DNA from: Sphagnum compactum
Taxonomy: Eukaryota; Bryophyta; Sphagnopsida; Sphagnales
Reading direction: 5' to 3'
NCBI GenBank assembly: GCA_965153455.1
Contig: OZ234499.1
Location: forward strand, 17,604,271-17,668,270
Length of the DNA stretch: 64,000 nucleotides
A program made the position numbers and the translations under genes. Below, piece by piece: positions 36,644 through 51,049 of this stretch; positions within the stretch are counted from its first letter, which is position 1; every line of letters starts with the position of its first letter. The notes under the pieces were generated by a model. The model saw nothing but the letters and a program-made list of their open reading frames with translations. It made no database searches and had not been told where the DNA came from.

Positions 36644-39600
36644 AACATCATTTTGAGCTTGAAAAACAAAGGAAGGATGCATTAAGATTTAAAGTTCTTT
36701 AATAACAAAAGTGTATGGTGGTCAATTATTTTACCTTAATTACAAAGTATAATAACATAATTGCAACTTAATTAGTCATAATTAATTTACAACCTAATTT
36801 TAATTTAGTTAAACTTAGACTTAAACTAATAATTTACCTAACCAAGGTTTAATTAATTATGTAAATTACTTGTAGTAAATATTTAACAAATTTTTTTAAT
36901 TCCATGATTTTATAATTGATTGAAATTATTTATTTATTTATTTATTTTAAAATTATATTTATTAATATTTCATTAGATATTTTAAAATTTTGTATTAATT
37001 AAATTATTATTAATATAACTGATATTTTAAATAAATTTTGTAAAAATAAAATTAATAATATTATTGTAACTAATATAAGCTATTAATTATTATTATTATT
37101 ATTGTTATTATATAACTTGTTATAATATTATAAATTATTATATATAATGAATAAAGATAATATATAATAAAATATTGAAATAAATATAATACTGCTCTAA
37201 AAATATATATTATAAAAATTTAATGATTTATTAGATGTTTGTACATATTATACCTATTATTATTGCTTAATATAAAATAAAATGATAATGAAATAAATAA
37301 TTTGAAGATATATTCAAATAAATAGTTAACATTAAATTACATTAATTTCAAATAACCATAATTATGTTTCATTACTTATGTTTTAGATTTATAGAAATAA
37401 TTATCATTCCATGTGTTGAACATTGTTAGCTAAAAAAAGATATGTAGATAAGTGAACATGTAACTTTGAACAAAACTGGTAGTACAAGGTAGATAGGTGG
37501 TTAAATAAACAAGTAGCCAAAATTTGAATTTATGACGAAAAAAATTGCTTATTTCATCTAATATTGTTTAATTGTTGTTAAAACAAAAGAATATTAAGGT
37601 ATATAAGAACATTGGTACTTACATTGGACAACTTTTTGGTTAGGGACATGTTTTTGTGTTATTTTTGTCAACTGAGAAAAAGAGGAAATCTCTCTTGACA
37701 TTGTTTTTCTTTGGTTTGTTTATAAAATAAAATAATAGTATTATTGTAATATATTGAAATATTCTGATAAGGGACATAAACAAACTACCCCACAAAACCT
37801 ATTGAAGAATAATATCAATACCTATTTAGTTCTCTTATGCTCTTAAATCAATTTCAAAAGCAAGGTAATAGGAAACCATGTTAACAAACGTATTCGTTTA
37901 ATTAATATTTCAATACACAATATTTGAACTTACACTTTAATTTTATTATTTATTACTTATTATTATTATTTATTTAAATGAAAAATTGCATCCTCCAAAT
38001 ATTTCATTTTTATAACTAGAATTTACATGTAATTTTAATTTAATGAATTTGGATAAAAATTTTCAACAAATATAAAGTTATCATAGGCATAAAAATGAAT
38101 AAACATTAAAGTTGCACAAAAATATTAATTATTTATCATCACTTGATATGTTGAAAATAAATTTGCTTTACATTAAAATATAAATTACATATATTGAACA
38201 TATGCATTAGTATCAACTTATATTTCAAAATTTTGTTTAATTTTATTTCAAAATTGAATATTATTGTTTGAATCCATTAAAAAAAAAATACATTATACAT
38301 AACCATTCACTTCTACAAATAGAAATTACATTTAATGTTTAATGAATTTTTTATCATAAATTTTAATAGATATTAAGCTATCACATGAAAAAATGAATTG
38401 ACATTATGATTTTATATTTTAATTATCATTAAATATATATCATTACTTGATATGTCATAAACTAAATTTGGTCTACATAAAAATCAAATATTACGTGTAT
38501 GAACATATACATGATTAAATTACTAATTTATATTCAAGAGAATTTATTCAAAATTTACATGCATTAGAAAAATCATGTCACACATTACTATCATTTATAC
38601 AAATAAAATTTTCATGTAATTTAATGTTACCATAATTTAGCGTAAATATTAAACATATATGATATCTATTAAAGCAAAGTCACCTATTAGTTGTTTAATT
38701 GAGTTGAAAGATAATTGCAACAAAGTTGCAAATGACATTACATTTCATGCATCCTTTAATACATTTTACCATTCATGTATACATCCTATGAATGATAGGT
38801 TGTGACCCCAACCTATGTCTTTTGGCATACAAACATGGAAATGAAGTTACATTTGTGACTTGTGTTGATTATTTGGAAAATGTAAATGTATGATATTGAA
38901 ATTTCAATCTAAAAAAAAAGTTGATTCAAATTTTAAGAACAAAATCAAAAAGCTTAATTGTGTTAACATGATGAAATCCAAACTTAAATCCAATCAAATG
39001 AAATAAGGATAAACATGCGTTTGTTCTTATTTGTTATTTTTGGCAAGACCCCTTTGTATTCTATTGAATAGGAGCTTTATTGCCATGATCAAATTCTAAT
39101 TCCATTTGTGTTTGTTATCAAATGTCATTGAATATTCCCTAGAATTGTGATTTTCCTTGGTTTGAATAATTATTAAACTCAATTGCTAGCTAATGATTCT
39201 TGATTTTTAAAAACACATAGAGTAAGAAATTGATGGATTGTTTCAAATTATGTGAAAAGGGGTCAAAAATGGTAACTAGGTGATTCATTTTCCACATTTT
39301 TAAAAGTCCACATCTTACAGTAGTTAAAATTCATGAATTTAAAATAATTGTCAAACTATAAATACTATAATTATCCCTTATGATTTTGATTAGAAGGATG
39401 GGTAGATCATGCTTTACAAGTCACCACACATGTGATTGGTTCAAAAATCTATATAAAATTTTGAATATTTTCAATGTGAAATGTATTATAAATGATAAAG
39501 ATGACAAAAATATGCACATACTTTTTTTAATCAAAATTTATTTTATTGGGAAATTTTCAAATGCATCTTATTTTTAAAATTTTCATTTGAAAAGAAAATT

Positions 39601-40489
39601 AGTTTTTAATTTATATTTTGTCATTATTATGATTTTTTTAATCTAAAATTTTCATTTTACGTACATGATAAACAAAATGTTATCATTTCAAAAGTCCATT
39701 ATGAACCCATCATTTTCTTAAAATTCATCCATATTTTTTAAAAATCATTATTACTAAAGTTTATTGCAACATGGATAATTAAAACTTTGAAAATTTTAAT
39801 GTTGAATATGATTTTACATTTTACAATTAATTTACAATCAAAAAATCTACAATTGTGATAGTCCAAATAGTCCCCTAATTATTTTTTCACCCAAAAAATA
39901 CCAAAACTAAATAAAAAAGATTGTGTAATTAGATGTTTTCATACCTAGACTTTGAGGAGTTTTTGGATGTGGATGAGATTTATGAATCTTTGCCTCTTGA
40001 TGAGATAAAGTAATGGACAATTCAAAAGTCATTTTCATTTGGTTTCCCATAATCTACACCAAGAAAAGGAATTGTGATGGGTCCATTCACAATTGGGGTA
40101 GTATCAAAAAGAAGTGTGTAAATTTCAAAGGACTAGAAAGGGCAACTTTGGATTTTTTTCCTATTTGCATCATTTTAATTGTAATATGTGTTGGATTTCT
40201 TATGCCAATAGATAAAATGGTGTCATGTTAAATTAATTTGATTAAAAAAATTGGACATTATATAAATGTTCTTTTGATTCCTTTAAACTAACTATATCAA
40301 GTGTTTAAATTGCACCTCTTTATAAAAGGAATAAAAAGGAATGCATTAAGAAATGCAATTGATGTCAATTTTTTTTATGGATAAATAATATTTACATCTA
40401 TGTTTGGCCATGTTTGTTGCATGCATTTGATTATATTATAAATCATATGAAAATTTTGAAAGTAATAGAATTCAATCTTTGGGGTTGCA
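36644..40489. other. Strongly AT-rich gene desert
   Basis: Nearly 4 kb of very A/T-rich sequence with ATTT and TATTAT simple runs (for example TTTATTTATTTATT near 36,930). No protein-like frame, RNA gene or complete transposon seen. Confidence 0.5.
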
Positions 40490-41400
40490 AGGAAAAGGGT
40501 TGCGAAGGTAGGTGGACAGATTCAGTGTGAACACTGAACTGTGTTTGGGATCTAGGTCTGTTTGAGGCGGCCACCTTTTGTTTTCGGCGCTCATTACTAC
40601 TGCATGGAGTGCATGGTTGCTTTCTCCCTTGCTTTGTGTGCTTTAGGATAATCTTGGGAGATGGCGGCGGAGAATGATGAATGTTGATGGTGCCGAATTG
40701 ATGAAAAACGGGCGGCGACGACGAACGGTGAGGCTTCGAAGGGAAGCTTACGGAATCTCGGAAAGCTTTTGTGTGGCTCTGGAGGTGTGGAGTGGATCTT
40801 TTTCCTGGACTCCAAGAAGGTTTAGCTCGGAAGGTAGGAGAGAGAGAGGGGATACAGACAATTTTGGTTGGTGTTAGAGGAGAAAGATCAGGAGGCTAGA
40901 ATGGGATTAGCAGAATAATTTTGGGAGGTGTGTGGATCTGTAGAAGCTGGAACTGTAGAAGTTTGGTAGTTGGATGGACATGGTGATGGTGTAAAGCTCT
41001 GTAGCTAGGTGACTTTGGCTGAACGCTTGAATTTCCGCTGCGCCTGGTAGTAAGTCAAATGGTTGTTGTTGCTGCAGAAGAATTAGAGAGAAAGAGAAAG
41101 AGAGTCGGAACAGCATTGAAGCTGTTGTTTTGTGAGTCTTCTGATGTCCCGAGAGCTTGTGCTTTCGGGATTGTACATATTTTATAAATGCAATGGAAAG
41201 TTTCTTTGTTTGATACCTGTGTGAGCGGTGAGGAAGAAGAAGGATGCTTGAGGTTGGTCGTGTTGTTGTGTCTGTACATCTCCGATCTGTGAGGTGGGGA
41301 GGAAAGAGCCGGTCAGTAGTTGCTATGTGAGAAGGTTTGGAGTTCTGTGTGAGTAGAGAAGATCAGCAGAGTTCAGTCGACAGGGTTCGTTGGCCACAGT
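40490..41400. other. GC-balanced island of unknown nature
   Basis: A sharp compositional island in the AT-rich desert. It has GA-rich stretches (AGAGAGAGAGG near 40,843, AGAGAAAGAGAAAGAG near 41,087), GGCGGCG-type triplets near 40,663-40,720 and a small hairpin (CCCGAGAGC...GCTTTCGGG at about 41,148-41,169). Open frames exist on both strands (40,597-40,815 minus; 40,674-40,877 plus), but none has a known motif or a clear splice partner. It could be a leader or promoter of a lost gene, a solo LTR, or a non-coding RNA gene. I searched for a tRNA-Met-type primer-binding phrase and found none. Confidence 0.35.
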
Positions 41401-44400
41401 AGATGTGTTATGCGTTCTATGGACCCCTCTTTTTTGGGTTACATGTTGTCATGGGACATATATAGGAAATGTTCTTATAATGATTATTACTAGAAGGTTG
41501 TCTTATGGAAAGCTAGTGCAAAACTCTTTTGATTATTGTTATGGGGTATATCATAATTCTTTTTGCAATGATTATAACATGCAAGTTGTTTTCCTAAATG
41601 CTAAAATTCTCTTAGTGCAATCAATGAACATTTACATATGTGAATATAACAGGCACAATGGGTTGCACAAAGAAAACCATTAGTTGGTTCCTTTCATGTC
41701 CATTCAATGGCCAAATACCATTGAATATTTGGCTTAACATTCCCCTCAATATTTGGCTTTCCAAATGCCATTCATTATTGCCAAATGTTGATAAAATTCC
41801 ATGCATTATGATCTGTTTGCAAACTTTGATTAATTAACGATTAGACAAATTTTCAACAAGTATGCTACAAGCTCAAGAATTTCCTTTTTTACAAAAGTTG
41901 TAATCTAGTAATGACATTAGCATCATTTAATTTGAACTTTGTTTTTTCTATCAAACCCCACAACTACACATATTTGTTTCCATTTTAAATTTCTATAGCA
42001 TGTAATTTTGTCTTCAAATTTGTCCATGTATGGGTTGACAACTTGTGAACAATGAACTAAAAACTTATTCATGATAAAAGATAGAGACAAAAAAATAATG
42101 TGAAAAATTTAAAAACTGTGTAAGAATACTTAAGAGATATTTTCAATTATAATAATAATCATTATTTATACTTGAAAATGTTTAATTAATTAACTACCTT
42201 CTTGCCTTTTCATTATCAAAATCCCCTTAATGTGATAACTTTAATGTGCATGTCTTCATTAATTCCATGCAATTAAATGACACTAAGATTTATTTAATTT
42301 TTAAACTATCTCTTGACCTAATTATAGTAATAAAATTGATGTTATTTTATTAAGGTTATTTTATCTTGAATCCCTCATATATATGTTGAATTGTGCATTA
42401 ATTTGACAATGTCCAACAAATGTGATTTCATTTTTAAAAATATTCATTTCTATTTTTTCCATGTGCTCAAATTTTGTGTGAATGGATGATTTTTAAAAAG
42501 TAAACTAATTTTTTCCAAAAATATTTTCAACATCTATGATGAAACAATTTGAATTCAAATAATTAGAAAAACATGTGGCTATGATTAATTGCAACTTGAA
42601 TGTATAGTTTTAAATTTTCTAATGATTTCAATTTTGCTAAATCATGGTTCCAAACTTTACAACAAGGTTTTAAGAAATTTTCTAGCAATCCAAAAAAATT
42701 TGCAACAAGATAAAAATGGATTTTGTCAAATGAAAGTTTAGGATTTCAATCCTTTCAACATTATTGGTTAATAATTAATACAAAATTTGGAATTTTTTTT
42801 CATTATTTATCATCAAAGGCACCAAGGTATTACAATATAAGGTTATTATGTAAAAATGTAATGTATTTCATTCCATCTCTTTGATGCATATTTTGGCATT
42901 CATGTGTGTGATGTATGTCATGTTAAGGCCACTATTTAACTCAATGATGTTTTTCGTACATGATTAACAATTAAGTTATAATTGTAAAACCATGTAGTTT
43001 AAAGTCTTAGTTATCCAACTTCATATTAAAACCATGTCCTTGAAGTGATTTTGATTTGATATTGTTGTTTGCAAGTTTAATAATGACTATTAATAAGATT
43101 TGAACTTATTATTCATGAAGTTGATTTATTAATGTTGACAAAATGGAGAGTTTGATTTTCAATTTGGAGATAAAGATGTTTATAAAAGGTTAATTAATCC
43201 TCTTAAAACTAATGTTTCCATGTGGAAGTTCAAAATTTAAGTGATACTTGCATAAAAGGATTCAAGTCGGATCTAATGGATTAAGCAGAAAACCAAACAC
43301 AAAATGGAAGTGAAATATGGATTTAATCAAAGAAATTATTATATTTAATACATAAGTACAAAGAATGTTAATCATTGTCACACTTTTTGTGAAATACTTT
43401 CCCCACATTTTTCACAATATGAATAAAAAAACTAGTGGGTCGAATTTAGACATTCACGATTTAAAAGTTTAAAATGAAAAGATTTATCCACCTAATGGAT
43501 GGACTTGAAACAACTAATTAATGTTGTTGCAATAACATGTTAAACAAAACGTTAACCAACTTGGAAAGCTATAAGAAACTTTTCATTTAAAATTATATTT
43601 AAACAAATCATTAATTTTTATTTGACATTTTTAATATTTTGATTAAAATAATTACAAATGAAAAGGATTTTATGACACCTTTAAGATTATCAATTGATAT
43701 TGGTGACAATTTTGAATTATGCGTCAACGATTTTTTGGAAATTTGGGGAATGTTTTTTACCTCCTAATAATTAACTAGAGTAACAATAGCTCTATGAAAT
43801 TTACCTCATAAACACCTTTTGAACACTTTTAATTTATTGTGTTAAAATCCAACATCCATGACTTAAACATATTGCAATTATGTTTAAAATTTAATCATGT
43901 AATCATGTGCATAATTTGTTTCCCTTAATCATCGTTGAGATCACATGATCAAAGTCATTATTTTTAATCATGACTTAGACTGCATGATTAAGATAATATG
44001 AGGATTTATCATTGACATCATTTGATTCAAATAAGCAAATAAAAAACGAAAATCTAACTTTTTAAAATGATTAAAAATTCCAAGTGCACTTAAAGTTTTT
44101 AGAAAATATTTTATAACTTGAAGTTTTGTAACATTGACCCATTTTTAACCAATTATTAAATCAAACAAAAACTAATGGATAGTTTAAGACATTAAAAAAA
44201 CTAGATAATTTCATTTATAATTAAAGACATAACAACACGTTTTTAACATAAAAATTTTACATTCATGTAATTTCTTTAACTTTTGAAATTCAGAATGTAA
44301 AATTATGACATTCAAAATATGAAATTATGAAATCCAAAACATGTTTCTAAAATCATTATGATTTTTTAAATTATTTAATTACATAATTACATAATGAGAT

Positions 44401-47181
44401 TAAAATAATGAAATATAATAACATATGTTGTTGTGTTATTATGACTTTATTGTCATACATTAATCACATTATAAGTCCATAATTATAGTTCATTATGTTA
44501 ACATAATGACATATTGATCTCATGATATTGTATAATTTTACAATAATGCCAGAAATTGAAATATACATGTTTACATATATTTGTGATGACATTATTTGTC
44601 ACAGGTTGAAAATGGTGGTTAGATAATTAAGGATTGGTGTGTGACCAAAGAGGTGAAAGTTCAATTATGTTTAATGACATTAATTTCCATAACAATGTAG
44701 CTGAAATGGACACTTATGATTTACACTTGATTATAATTGAATCAAGTTCATCACTTTGATCATGATGTATATGATTACATTGACATGGCATGATGCCCAA
44801 TTAAATCAAATTTATTAAACTCTTCCAAGGGCTTTAAGAAGTTGTGCATTTTTTGTAACCCATAATGAGATCTAATGTGCCCACTAGATGTGAATACTGC
44901 ACTTCATCCAATATTTCCAATGTATGGTATTTTCTTGCTTGTCATTAAGGATATTAAAATAATGGTGAAATAATTTATGTCAACTACTAACATGACATCC
45001 ATAGATCATGTGAAACACATGTATTGAGACACCTCATTGCAAAAGGGGAAAACAACTCAAATTTATGGTTTGATTGACATGGCCTAAGGGAAAGATTAAA
45101 AAAATTAATGATCAATAATGCTTAAATCATTTTTTTCTACTTGGTCAATGGTGGGTCCAATGACAATGTGGAACAATAATATGGGAACCATTGTTTGCAC
45201 TTTCATTTACAAAAGGTGAATAAAGGGCATTAACAAGAAAATAGAAGGGAAAAATGTTGATTTAGTCATATTTAAGCATGTTGAAGCAATTGGAGATGAA
45301 ACCACGGTGATTAAATGTGATTATGGATTTGAATTTAATTCACTATCAAGGAAAAACCTTAGTGCATGCATAAAATGAAAATGAAAAAATGAACATAATT
45401 TTTTCAAGGTGATTGTTATGAATGAATATGATGTTGCATATTATAATTTATGGCCTATATCATTTTGTGATCATTGTACATTACAATCAAGGAAGGAGAA
45501 AATGTTTCACAAAGTAAAAATCAATGTGGGGTGAGTATTTGTTTTTTTGGTTATAGTTAAGTTCAGGTATTTGAAAATAAAAAATCAAAGAATCATTTGA
45601 GTTCAGTTTTTTATTTTTAGTAAATTCAAATTAGTGCATAACCAATCTTAGAAACCCAAAGAGGGGCGATTATGAAGTGGGGGTGGGTATTAGGGTATGT
45701 GATTAATTGCGTATAAGGCTTGGTTCTTGAACAAAACCTAGATGAGTACAAATAAGTTCTTTTAACAAAGTTTTTGGAAGACCCCCTTAAAAATATATGC
45801 CATGTTTTTAACAATGTCTTACAAGGCCGAGTCTTTTTGCCAAGTTTTTAAGGCTTTGACAAACAATCTTAAATATTTAAACTTACATTGCAAGAATTTT
45901 TTTCTTTGCAATTTGAAAGTAGCACAATTACAAGTTTTGAAGGCGTAATGTAAAACAAGACTCCAAAGAGGTGATTGTCATGGTTGCCATTAAAGTTAAA
46001 AGGATTATAATCCAACTATTGATTAACCCAACTATGACTTTTTTCGAATATGAAAAGGTTATTGATCCAGGTTTTTGATAGACACCCTGCACGATTATTC
46101 TCACCATGTTGGGTTTGGTTACAAATATTTGAGAATTTAAAATAATTGATTATAAGGCAAGGGCAAATGTTAAATTTTAGAAAATGTCAAGTAGGAAGAG
46201 GGTTTAAGTTTTTGAAAAAGTAAGACTTTATAGGCGTATATGCATATGCCCAATTTGATACACAATTAATATCCAATGTAAAAAGAAATACCTACCCCAC
46301 ACAAGTAAAACATCTCCATTGAGATGCGTGTGTTGTAATTTGGATGAAATATGTCCCATCAATAACATGAAATTGAAATTTCGACTTGCAAATGTGCACA
46401 AGATACAAAACTTTTCAAAAAGGTTAATTAAAAAAAAGGATTGGTTACTCACAATGATTGACCTATGTGGTGGTGTTTAATTTAGTCCCTCATTTTATTG
46501 TGTCCAATATTTCAAGTTTATGGGTGAAAGTGAAGAAATAACTTGCAAGTTATTTTGGTTGTGATAGACATTAATAAAGGCTCAAATACCAACTATGGGT
46601 GGAAATGCTCTAACACCTTAAAAAGTTTGTCAACATTAAAGTTTTCCTTATAGTCATACCCAGTTTAGTCTTTATTTTATACCCTATTGATTTTGTCATC
46701 CCCACTTTGCTGTTACCATAATACTTTTGCCATTTCAACTACAAATTGCTGGTTAATTAATTAAATTTGAAATCTTAACTTTGGCACTTGGTTTTTTAAT
46801 TTTGAAATTTTCATCAGGTAATGGTTATATAAAATAATAAGTAGAGTGCTTCCAATCTTATGGAACAGTTTAGTGTGTTTAAATTGTCTTAGTATTAAGT
46901 CATTATTATGGAAGATCAATAGTTCAAAACCTGACAATTGAAAATTTGATTTTATTAAAATTTCGACACAAATAATAAATAATTTTTCAAAAGTTCAACA
47001 AAACGAAAAATAATTTAATTTATGCTGAAATGGTAAAAGTACTATGGTATCCATAAAATCCCAAAATGACTTGACTAAACACTAAAATTCAACATTAAAC
47101 TATTATGATTATCATTTAATGTGGAAGGTGTGCTGAAGGCAAAAGAGGTTTATTTATTTTAACCTTAGATATTGTAGTGAA
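41401..47181. other. AT-rich gene desert
   Basis: No supported gene. Near 41,700-41,790 the phrase ATTTGGC and its complement GCCAAAT recur several times, suggesting a small foldback. The remainder is A/T-rich single-copy-looking DNA without recognisable coding text on either strand. Confidence 0.5.
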
Positions 47182-47229
47182 GATCAAACTCCTTTTAACA
47201 TCATCATTAGTGTTAAAAGGAGTTTGATC
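47182..47229. repeat. Perfect 19-bp inverted repeat (hairpin)
   Basis: Arms at 47,182-47,200 and 47,211-47,229 are exact reverse complements (GATCAAACTCCTTTTAACA) around a 10-bp loop. A third, slightly altered copy of the right arm follows at about 47,246-47,266. It lies just left of the transposon complex. Confidence 0.85.
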
Positions 47230-47477
47230 CTCCTTGACTAATAAGTGTTAAAAAGAGTTTGGTCCTAATTGTGTCACTCAATGCAAATTAATTTCCAAAT
47301 TTAATTTTCACCCAACATTTCAACCCTTGTTGAACTCCTAATGAGCAATTTCATGCCCTTTCTTGAACACTTTATTAATATTTTTATTAAAATCAAGAAA
47401 AATCATTCATATGTGCGTCAAACCTTTAGGGAGGAATAAGTTTTTCAAATGCTTTCAAAAAAATCTAAAGCATAATG

Positions 47478-47590
47478 AGATATGGATTACCATATTAAAA
47501 AATTAGATTAAAAGTAACCCCACCCATACGCGATATATGACCTTCAACAATGTTATTGATGTCTAAGGTGGTTTATCATTTCCCAAATTC
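47478..47590. repeat. Repeat copy A, direct match to 55,466-55,580
   Basis: About 110 bp starting GATATGGATTACCATATT and containing AGTAACCCCACCCATA and GTCTAAGGTGG. It matches the block at 55,466-55,580 in the same orientation with scattered differences, 8 kb apart. It directly adjoins the left inverted-repeat arm. Confidence 0.7.
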
Positions 47591-48840
47591 CACATGTAAC
47601 AACAAAATAATTAATAGGAATTGTAATTGTAGATAATAGTGTTATGACTTTGTGTAATAGTATGGATAAACATGAGGATTAAAATAATGAGCCTCATGGT
47701 TGTACAATGAGAATTTTTTGACTAGGGGCATAAGGTTTGATTTTTGAATAATTTAGATAACTACTTGGGGTTAATAATAATGGGAGATCATAATAATGGG
47801 CTCATAATTTGTAGTCAATAATTTGGTGTTGTTAGTTGTTATCAAGATTCGTAGAAATATCATATGTGAAAAATAAGTCTCGAAGAAATAAATATAATGT
47901 GAAAATTATTATCGATACCATTGTGAAAACATTATGGTATTTGGCGAGTGATCCTCATAAAGGAAAATCTTTTCGTGTGTGTGATGAATTCCTTTTTGGG
48001 GTGTAGTTTTCACATAAATATTTAACTTTAGGCATGTGGGTGATCATATTGCAAAAGAATGTAAAATTTCATATTTGAAGATTATGTGAGCGGGGAATAT
48101 TGTAAGTGATATATTTTAGTATGGTTGGATAGTATACCTATGTGCTAGAAGAGATTTAATAAAACATTAACCTTCATAGTTTTAGGATTTCCCTAAACTA
48201 CAACAATTTCTTTTAGGAATATTTGAAAACATCTCTTGAATTTTGCAAGCGTTAATAACCTTTTCGATCCTAGGTCAAAGTACGATCGGAGTACCCCTTC
48301 AAAAACACTAAGGATTCACTCCTAAGGAATCAAATTCACCTTTTTCTTCATTTTTCTTATGGTTTGTTTTAGATTCCCTTTTTTTTTCATGTGAAATGAA
48401 ATAATTTTGTTCCAAATTTTATATAGGCATTTATAATATCTATTTTTTTCACTTATGAAAATAAGAATAATTATTACTACAAAATGCGTCCTAGTTCACT
48501 CTGGGTTTCACTAGATTTTGAGTGAATTGGACATTTTTACCTAGTGAAATTGTTTAACCCCCTAGTGAATGGGGACCAGTTGTTACGGACAATGAATTGT
48601 TTCACTAGGTACTAGTGAAACAACGTTACTCTTAAGTGAAATAAAAATTTACCAAACCATTCACTTGCTAGTTAATTAATTAATCAGCATGGAAATCAAT
48701 TAAAATTTAATTATTTAATATATAATATTATTGATAATTTCATGATTTTAACCTATGATTTATTGACACGTGTCATTACCTAGCCTAGGTTAAAAACCTA
48801 GCCTAAGTAGGTAGGTAGGCCACATAATCAACCTAGGCAC
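47585..48840. repeat. Left arm of a long inverted repeat
   Basis: Matches the reverse complement of 52,388-53,262 by eye over two parts. 47,585-48,012 pairs with about 52,740-53,262, and 48,472-48,830 pairs with about 52,388-52,735. The 460 bp between them (48,013-48,471) have no counterpart in the right arm. The second part is the left end of the CACTA-like element. I judge identity to be roughly 75-85 percent. Confidence 0.7.
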
Positions 48841-49259
48841 CTATTTTAGGAATTCGATAAGAGAATATTCGGTCAACATACCATTGTTGACCACACACAA
48901 CACCACTCATGAAGTTTGATCCCTTGATCGTTGGAATGGAAGTAAACACCCTTACCATCAAACCACCTCACTTGTTATGAAAATATGTTACAATACATTC
49001 TATTTATCAAATACTTCATTTTAAACATAAAAAAAACAGAAACTTTAAAAATTCATATCTTATTGAGATTTGTTAGAATGAAATGATTCGAGTTTACTTT
49101 TTAAAAATTTCAATAATGTACATAATTAAATTTATTTTCTTTTGAAAGTTTAAACTCATTTGAACAAAAAAAAAGGTTGAATATCATTATTCAATAACAT
49201 TTCAATGACCGTTCTTTTGGGAAAAAAAAAGTTTAATAAATGGATTTATTTTTGTTAAT

Positions 49260-49680
49260 ATAATAATACTACCTATGCTAAACTACTTTCAATTATTATA
49301 TGACTATTTTTCATTAATTTAAATTATTTCACCCTACATTATTTACGACTATTTATGGTCATTCTCAATTATTTTTGGTTATTTTTTGTTATTTCACCCT
49401 AGGCTACTTTTGGTTATTCTAAGTTACTTTGGCTATTTTTAGCTATTGTATATATTTTTTGGTTATTTTATGTTATTTTTGGCTATTGTAAATTATTTCA
49501 TTTTAGACTATTTGCAGCTATTATAAGTTAAATTGAAGGTTATTGAAGGCTATCTCACCATATGTTATTATTGGCAATCCTAGGTTATTATAGGTTATTT
49601 CACCATAAGTTATTTTTGTTTATTATAAATTATTTCACCCTAAATTATTTTTGGCAACCTTAAACAATTTTAATATATGA
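49260..49680. repeat. Left subterminal array (TTATTTCACCCTA / GGTTATT)
   Basis: Loose repeats of TTATTTCACCCTA and (G)GTTATT/GGCTATT on the + strand. The mirror-image vocabulary (TAGGGTA, AATAACNTA) occurs at 51,050-51,400, so the two blocks are in inverted orientation on either side of the minisatellite. Confidence 0.55.
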
Positions 49681-51020
49681 CTATTGGTTGTTCTTTTATT
49701 AGTGTTATTGGTGGTTATTAATGGTTATTGGTACCTATTCTATTTGTGGCTATTAATGTTTATTAATGATTATTTTATTAATAGTTATTGGTGACTATTC
49801 TATTAATAATTATTGGTGGCTATTCTATTAATGGCCTTTAGTAGTTATTTTATTGGTGGCTATTGGTGATTATTCTATTGGTGGTTATTGGTGGCTAATC
49901 TATTAATGGTTATTGGTGGTTATTCTATTAATGGTTATTAGTGGCTATTCTATTAATGGCTATTGGTGGTTATTCTATTAATGGCTATTGGTGGTTATTC
50001 TATTAATGGCTATTGATGGTTATTCTATTAATGGCTACTGTTGGTTATTCTATTAATGGCTATTGATGGTTATTCTATTAATGACTATTGTCTTATTATG
50101 GTTATTATATTAGTGGCTATTACATTAGTGGTTATTGGTGGCTATTATATTAGTGGCTTTTGGTGGTTATTTATGGTTATTCTATTAATGGTTATTGTGG
50201 CTATTTTATTGATGGCTATTAATAATTATTCTATTGGTGGCTATTGGTTGTTATTCTATTAACGGCTATTGGTGGTTATTCTATAATGGCTATTGGTGGT
50301 TAACTATTAATGAGCCATTAGTAACCATTTTATTGGTGGCTATTGGTTGTTATTCTATTAACGGCTATTAGTGCTTATTTTATGAATGACTATTGGTGGT
50401 TATTTTATTAATTGTTGTTATTCTATAAATGACAATTGGTGGTTATTCTATTAATGACTATTAGTGACTATTCTATTAATGGTTATTCATGGATATTGTA
50501 TTGGTGGATATTCATGGATATTCTATTGGTGGATATTGGTGGCTATTCTATTGGTGGATATTGATGGTTATTAATTGGTATTATATTAGTGGCAATTGGT
50601 GGTTATTATATTAATGGCTATTGGTGGATATTTTGCTATTGGATATTGCTGGTTATTAATGGTTATTATATTATTGGCTATTGGTGGCTATCCTATTAAT
50701 GGTTATTTCGTGAATATTCTATTGTGAATATTGGTGGTTATTAATGATTATTATATTAATGGCTATTGGTGAATATTCTATTGTGGATATTAGTGGTTAT
50801 TCCGTTGTAAGCCATTGGTGGTTATTTTATTGGTGGTTATTGATGGCTATTTTATTAATGATTATTAATGGTTATTGTATTATAAGTTATTGTTGGTTAT
50901 TATATATTATATTACAACTATTGGTTATTATTGTATCATAAATTATTGTTGGATATTCTTTGTTATAATATCAGAGGCTATTGGTAGTTATTATATTGTA
51001 GGGTATTTAAAATTATTTTT
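49681..51020. repeat. 25-bp minisatellite core (ATGGCTATTGGTGG...)
   Basis: About 1.3 kb of head-to-tail repeats, cleanest at 49,920-50,100, where the unit is 25 bp (ATGGCTATTGGTGG followed by TTATTCTATTA). The unit is itself two related halves (GGCTATT and GGTTATT). Copies become more divergent and variable in length toward 51,000. Open frames over the array are chance products of the repeat. Confidence 0.85.
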
Positions 51021-51049
51021 CATAGGTTATTATTTTCTATTCTTGCCTT

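Noticed and set aside
40490-41400. Copia-type LTR at the GC-balanced island
   Set aside because: I could not find paired termini, a duplicate LTR or a tRNA-Met primer-binding phrase, so it is reported only as an unresolved island.
50041-50941. Open frames rich in Ile/Val/Leu/Tyr/Trp over the minisatellite
   Set aside because: They arise from the 25-bp repeat; the unit is not a multiple of three and the frames have no conserved features.
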